In this document: piece by piece, positions 63,653 to 64,000 of the stretch | Layout of the letters: each line of letters begins with the position of its first letter | How positions within the stretch are numbered: the stretch's first letter is position 1 | NCBI GenBank assembly: GCA_017654935.2 | Contig: CM065693.1 | Location: 22,287,052-22,351,051 of the forward strand | DNA from: Phymorhynchus buccinoides | Lineage: Eukaryota; Mollusca; Gastropoda; Neogastropoda; Raphitomidae | Length of the DNA: 64,000 nt | Direction of reading: 5' to 3' | Translations under genes and position numbers: made by a program | The notes under the pieces: model-generated | The model's input: only the letters and a program-made list of their open reading frames with translations | What the model was told of the DNA's origin: nothing | Database searches by the model: none

Positions 63653-64000
63653 TGTAAAAACCACAACAAACACACAGAAGAACAGATAAGCCTAGAATAA
63701 GGTATTAAAGGAAGGACTGACAATAAGATAGAAAATGAACATGGACATGTGTTCGTTCACCAGACCTGTCCAACCATAACCTCCAGATAGCAGAGGAGGA
63801 TATCGCTATTTTCGAAACCTGGGCCTGTGTTCACATTGAGATAGTATGAGACTTATCATCATGATATCTTAAAATCCCTTCTGGTGTCCTATTAAATCCC
63901 ACTATTTTTGAGGGGCTTCTAAGATGCCATGATGACAAGTATCATACGATCTCAACTTGAATACAGGCCCTGGCTAAATGTTTGTTTTTACTGGCGATGC

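Overview
The window is animal nuclear DNA carrying one large, intron-rich gene on the minus strand, set in AT-rich sequence full of microsatellites, minisatellites and short transposons. The gene encodes a sodium-potassium-chloride cotransporter (SLC12A2/NKCC1-like). Seventeen coding exons could be placed to the base between 53134 (start codon) and 6285. Every junction has GT-AG borders, every reading phase agrees, and together they give 871 codons plus one base. A probable eighteenth exon lies near 2000-2215. The rest of the cytosolic C-terminal domain and the 3' end lie beyond the left edge. The organism looks like an invertebrate. The repeat landscape ((CA)n, (CT)n, (GAA)n, TTAGGG-type telomere motifs, tRNA-derived SINEs, many foldback elements) would suit a marine gastropod, but that is a guess. 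|| Layout: 1-6284 holds intron 17 and possibly exon 18, and is mostly tandem repeats of about 107, 139, 28 and 60 bp. 6285-21133 holds exons 17 to 5, closely spaced. 21134-42950 is a 21.8-kb intron 4 without a visible gene but with many mobile elements. 42951-53134 holds exons 4 to 1. 53135-64000 is upstream intergenic sequence with a 1.5-kb (CT)n array, a tandem segmental duplication of about 1.67 kb, and foldback elements. I saw no second convincing gene. || Function: residues 1-160 are the cytosolic N terminus with an SPAK/OSR1 docking motif and a threonine-rich regulatory segment. Exons 3-12 encode the twelve membrane helices with the Na, K and Cl site residues conserved, including the helix-3 tyrosine typical of NKCC rather than NCC. 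Exons 13-17 start the C-terminal domain. || The most unusual signal is structural. Next to at least five exons (3, 8, 12, 17 and the putative 18) lie decayed or tandem copies of the exon edge together with its splice site, and exon 14 is directly adjoined by a 45-bp minisatellite. Several copies are themselves broken by small inverted-repeat transposons. In addition, exon 3 is closely flanked by two oppositely oriented pogo-type MITEs.
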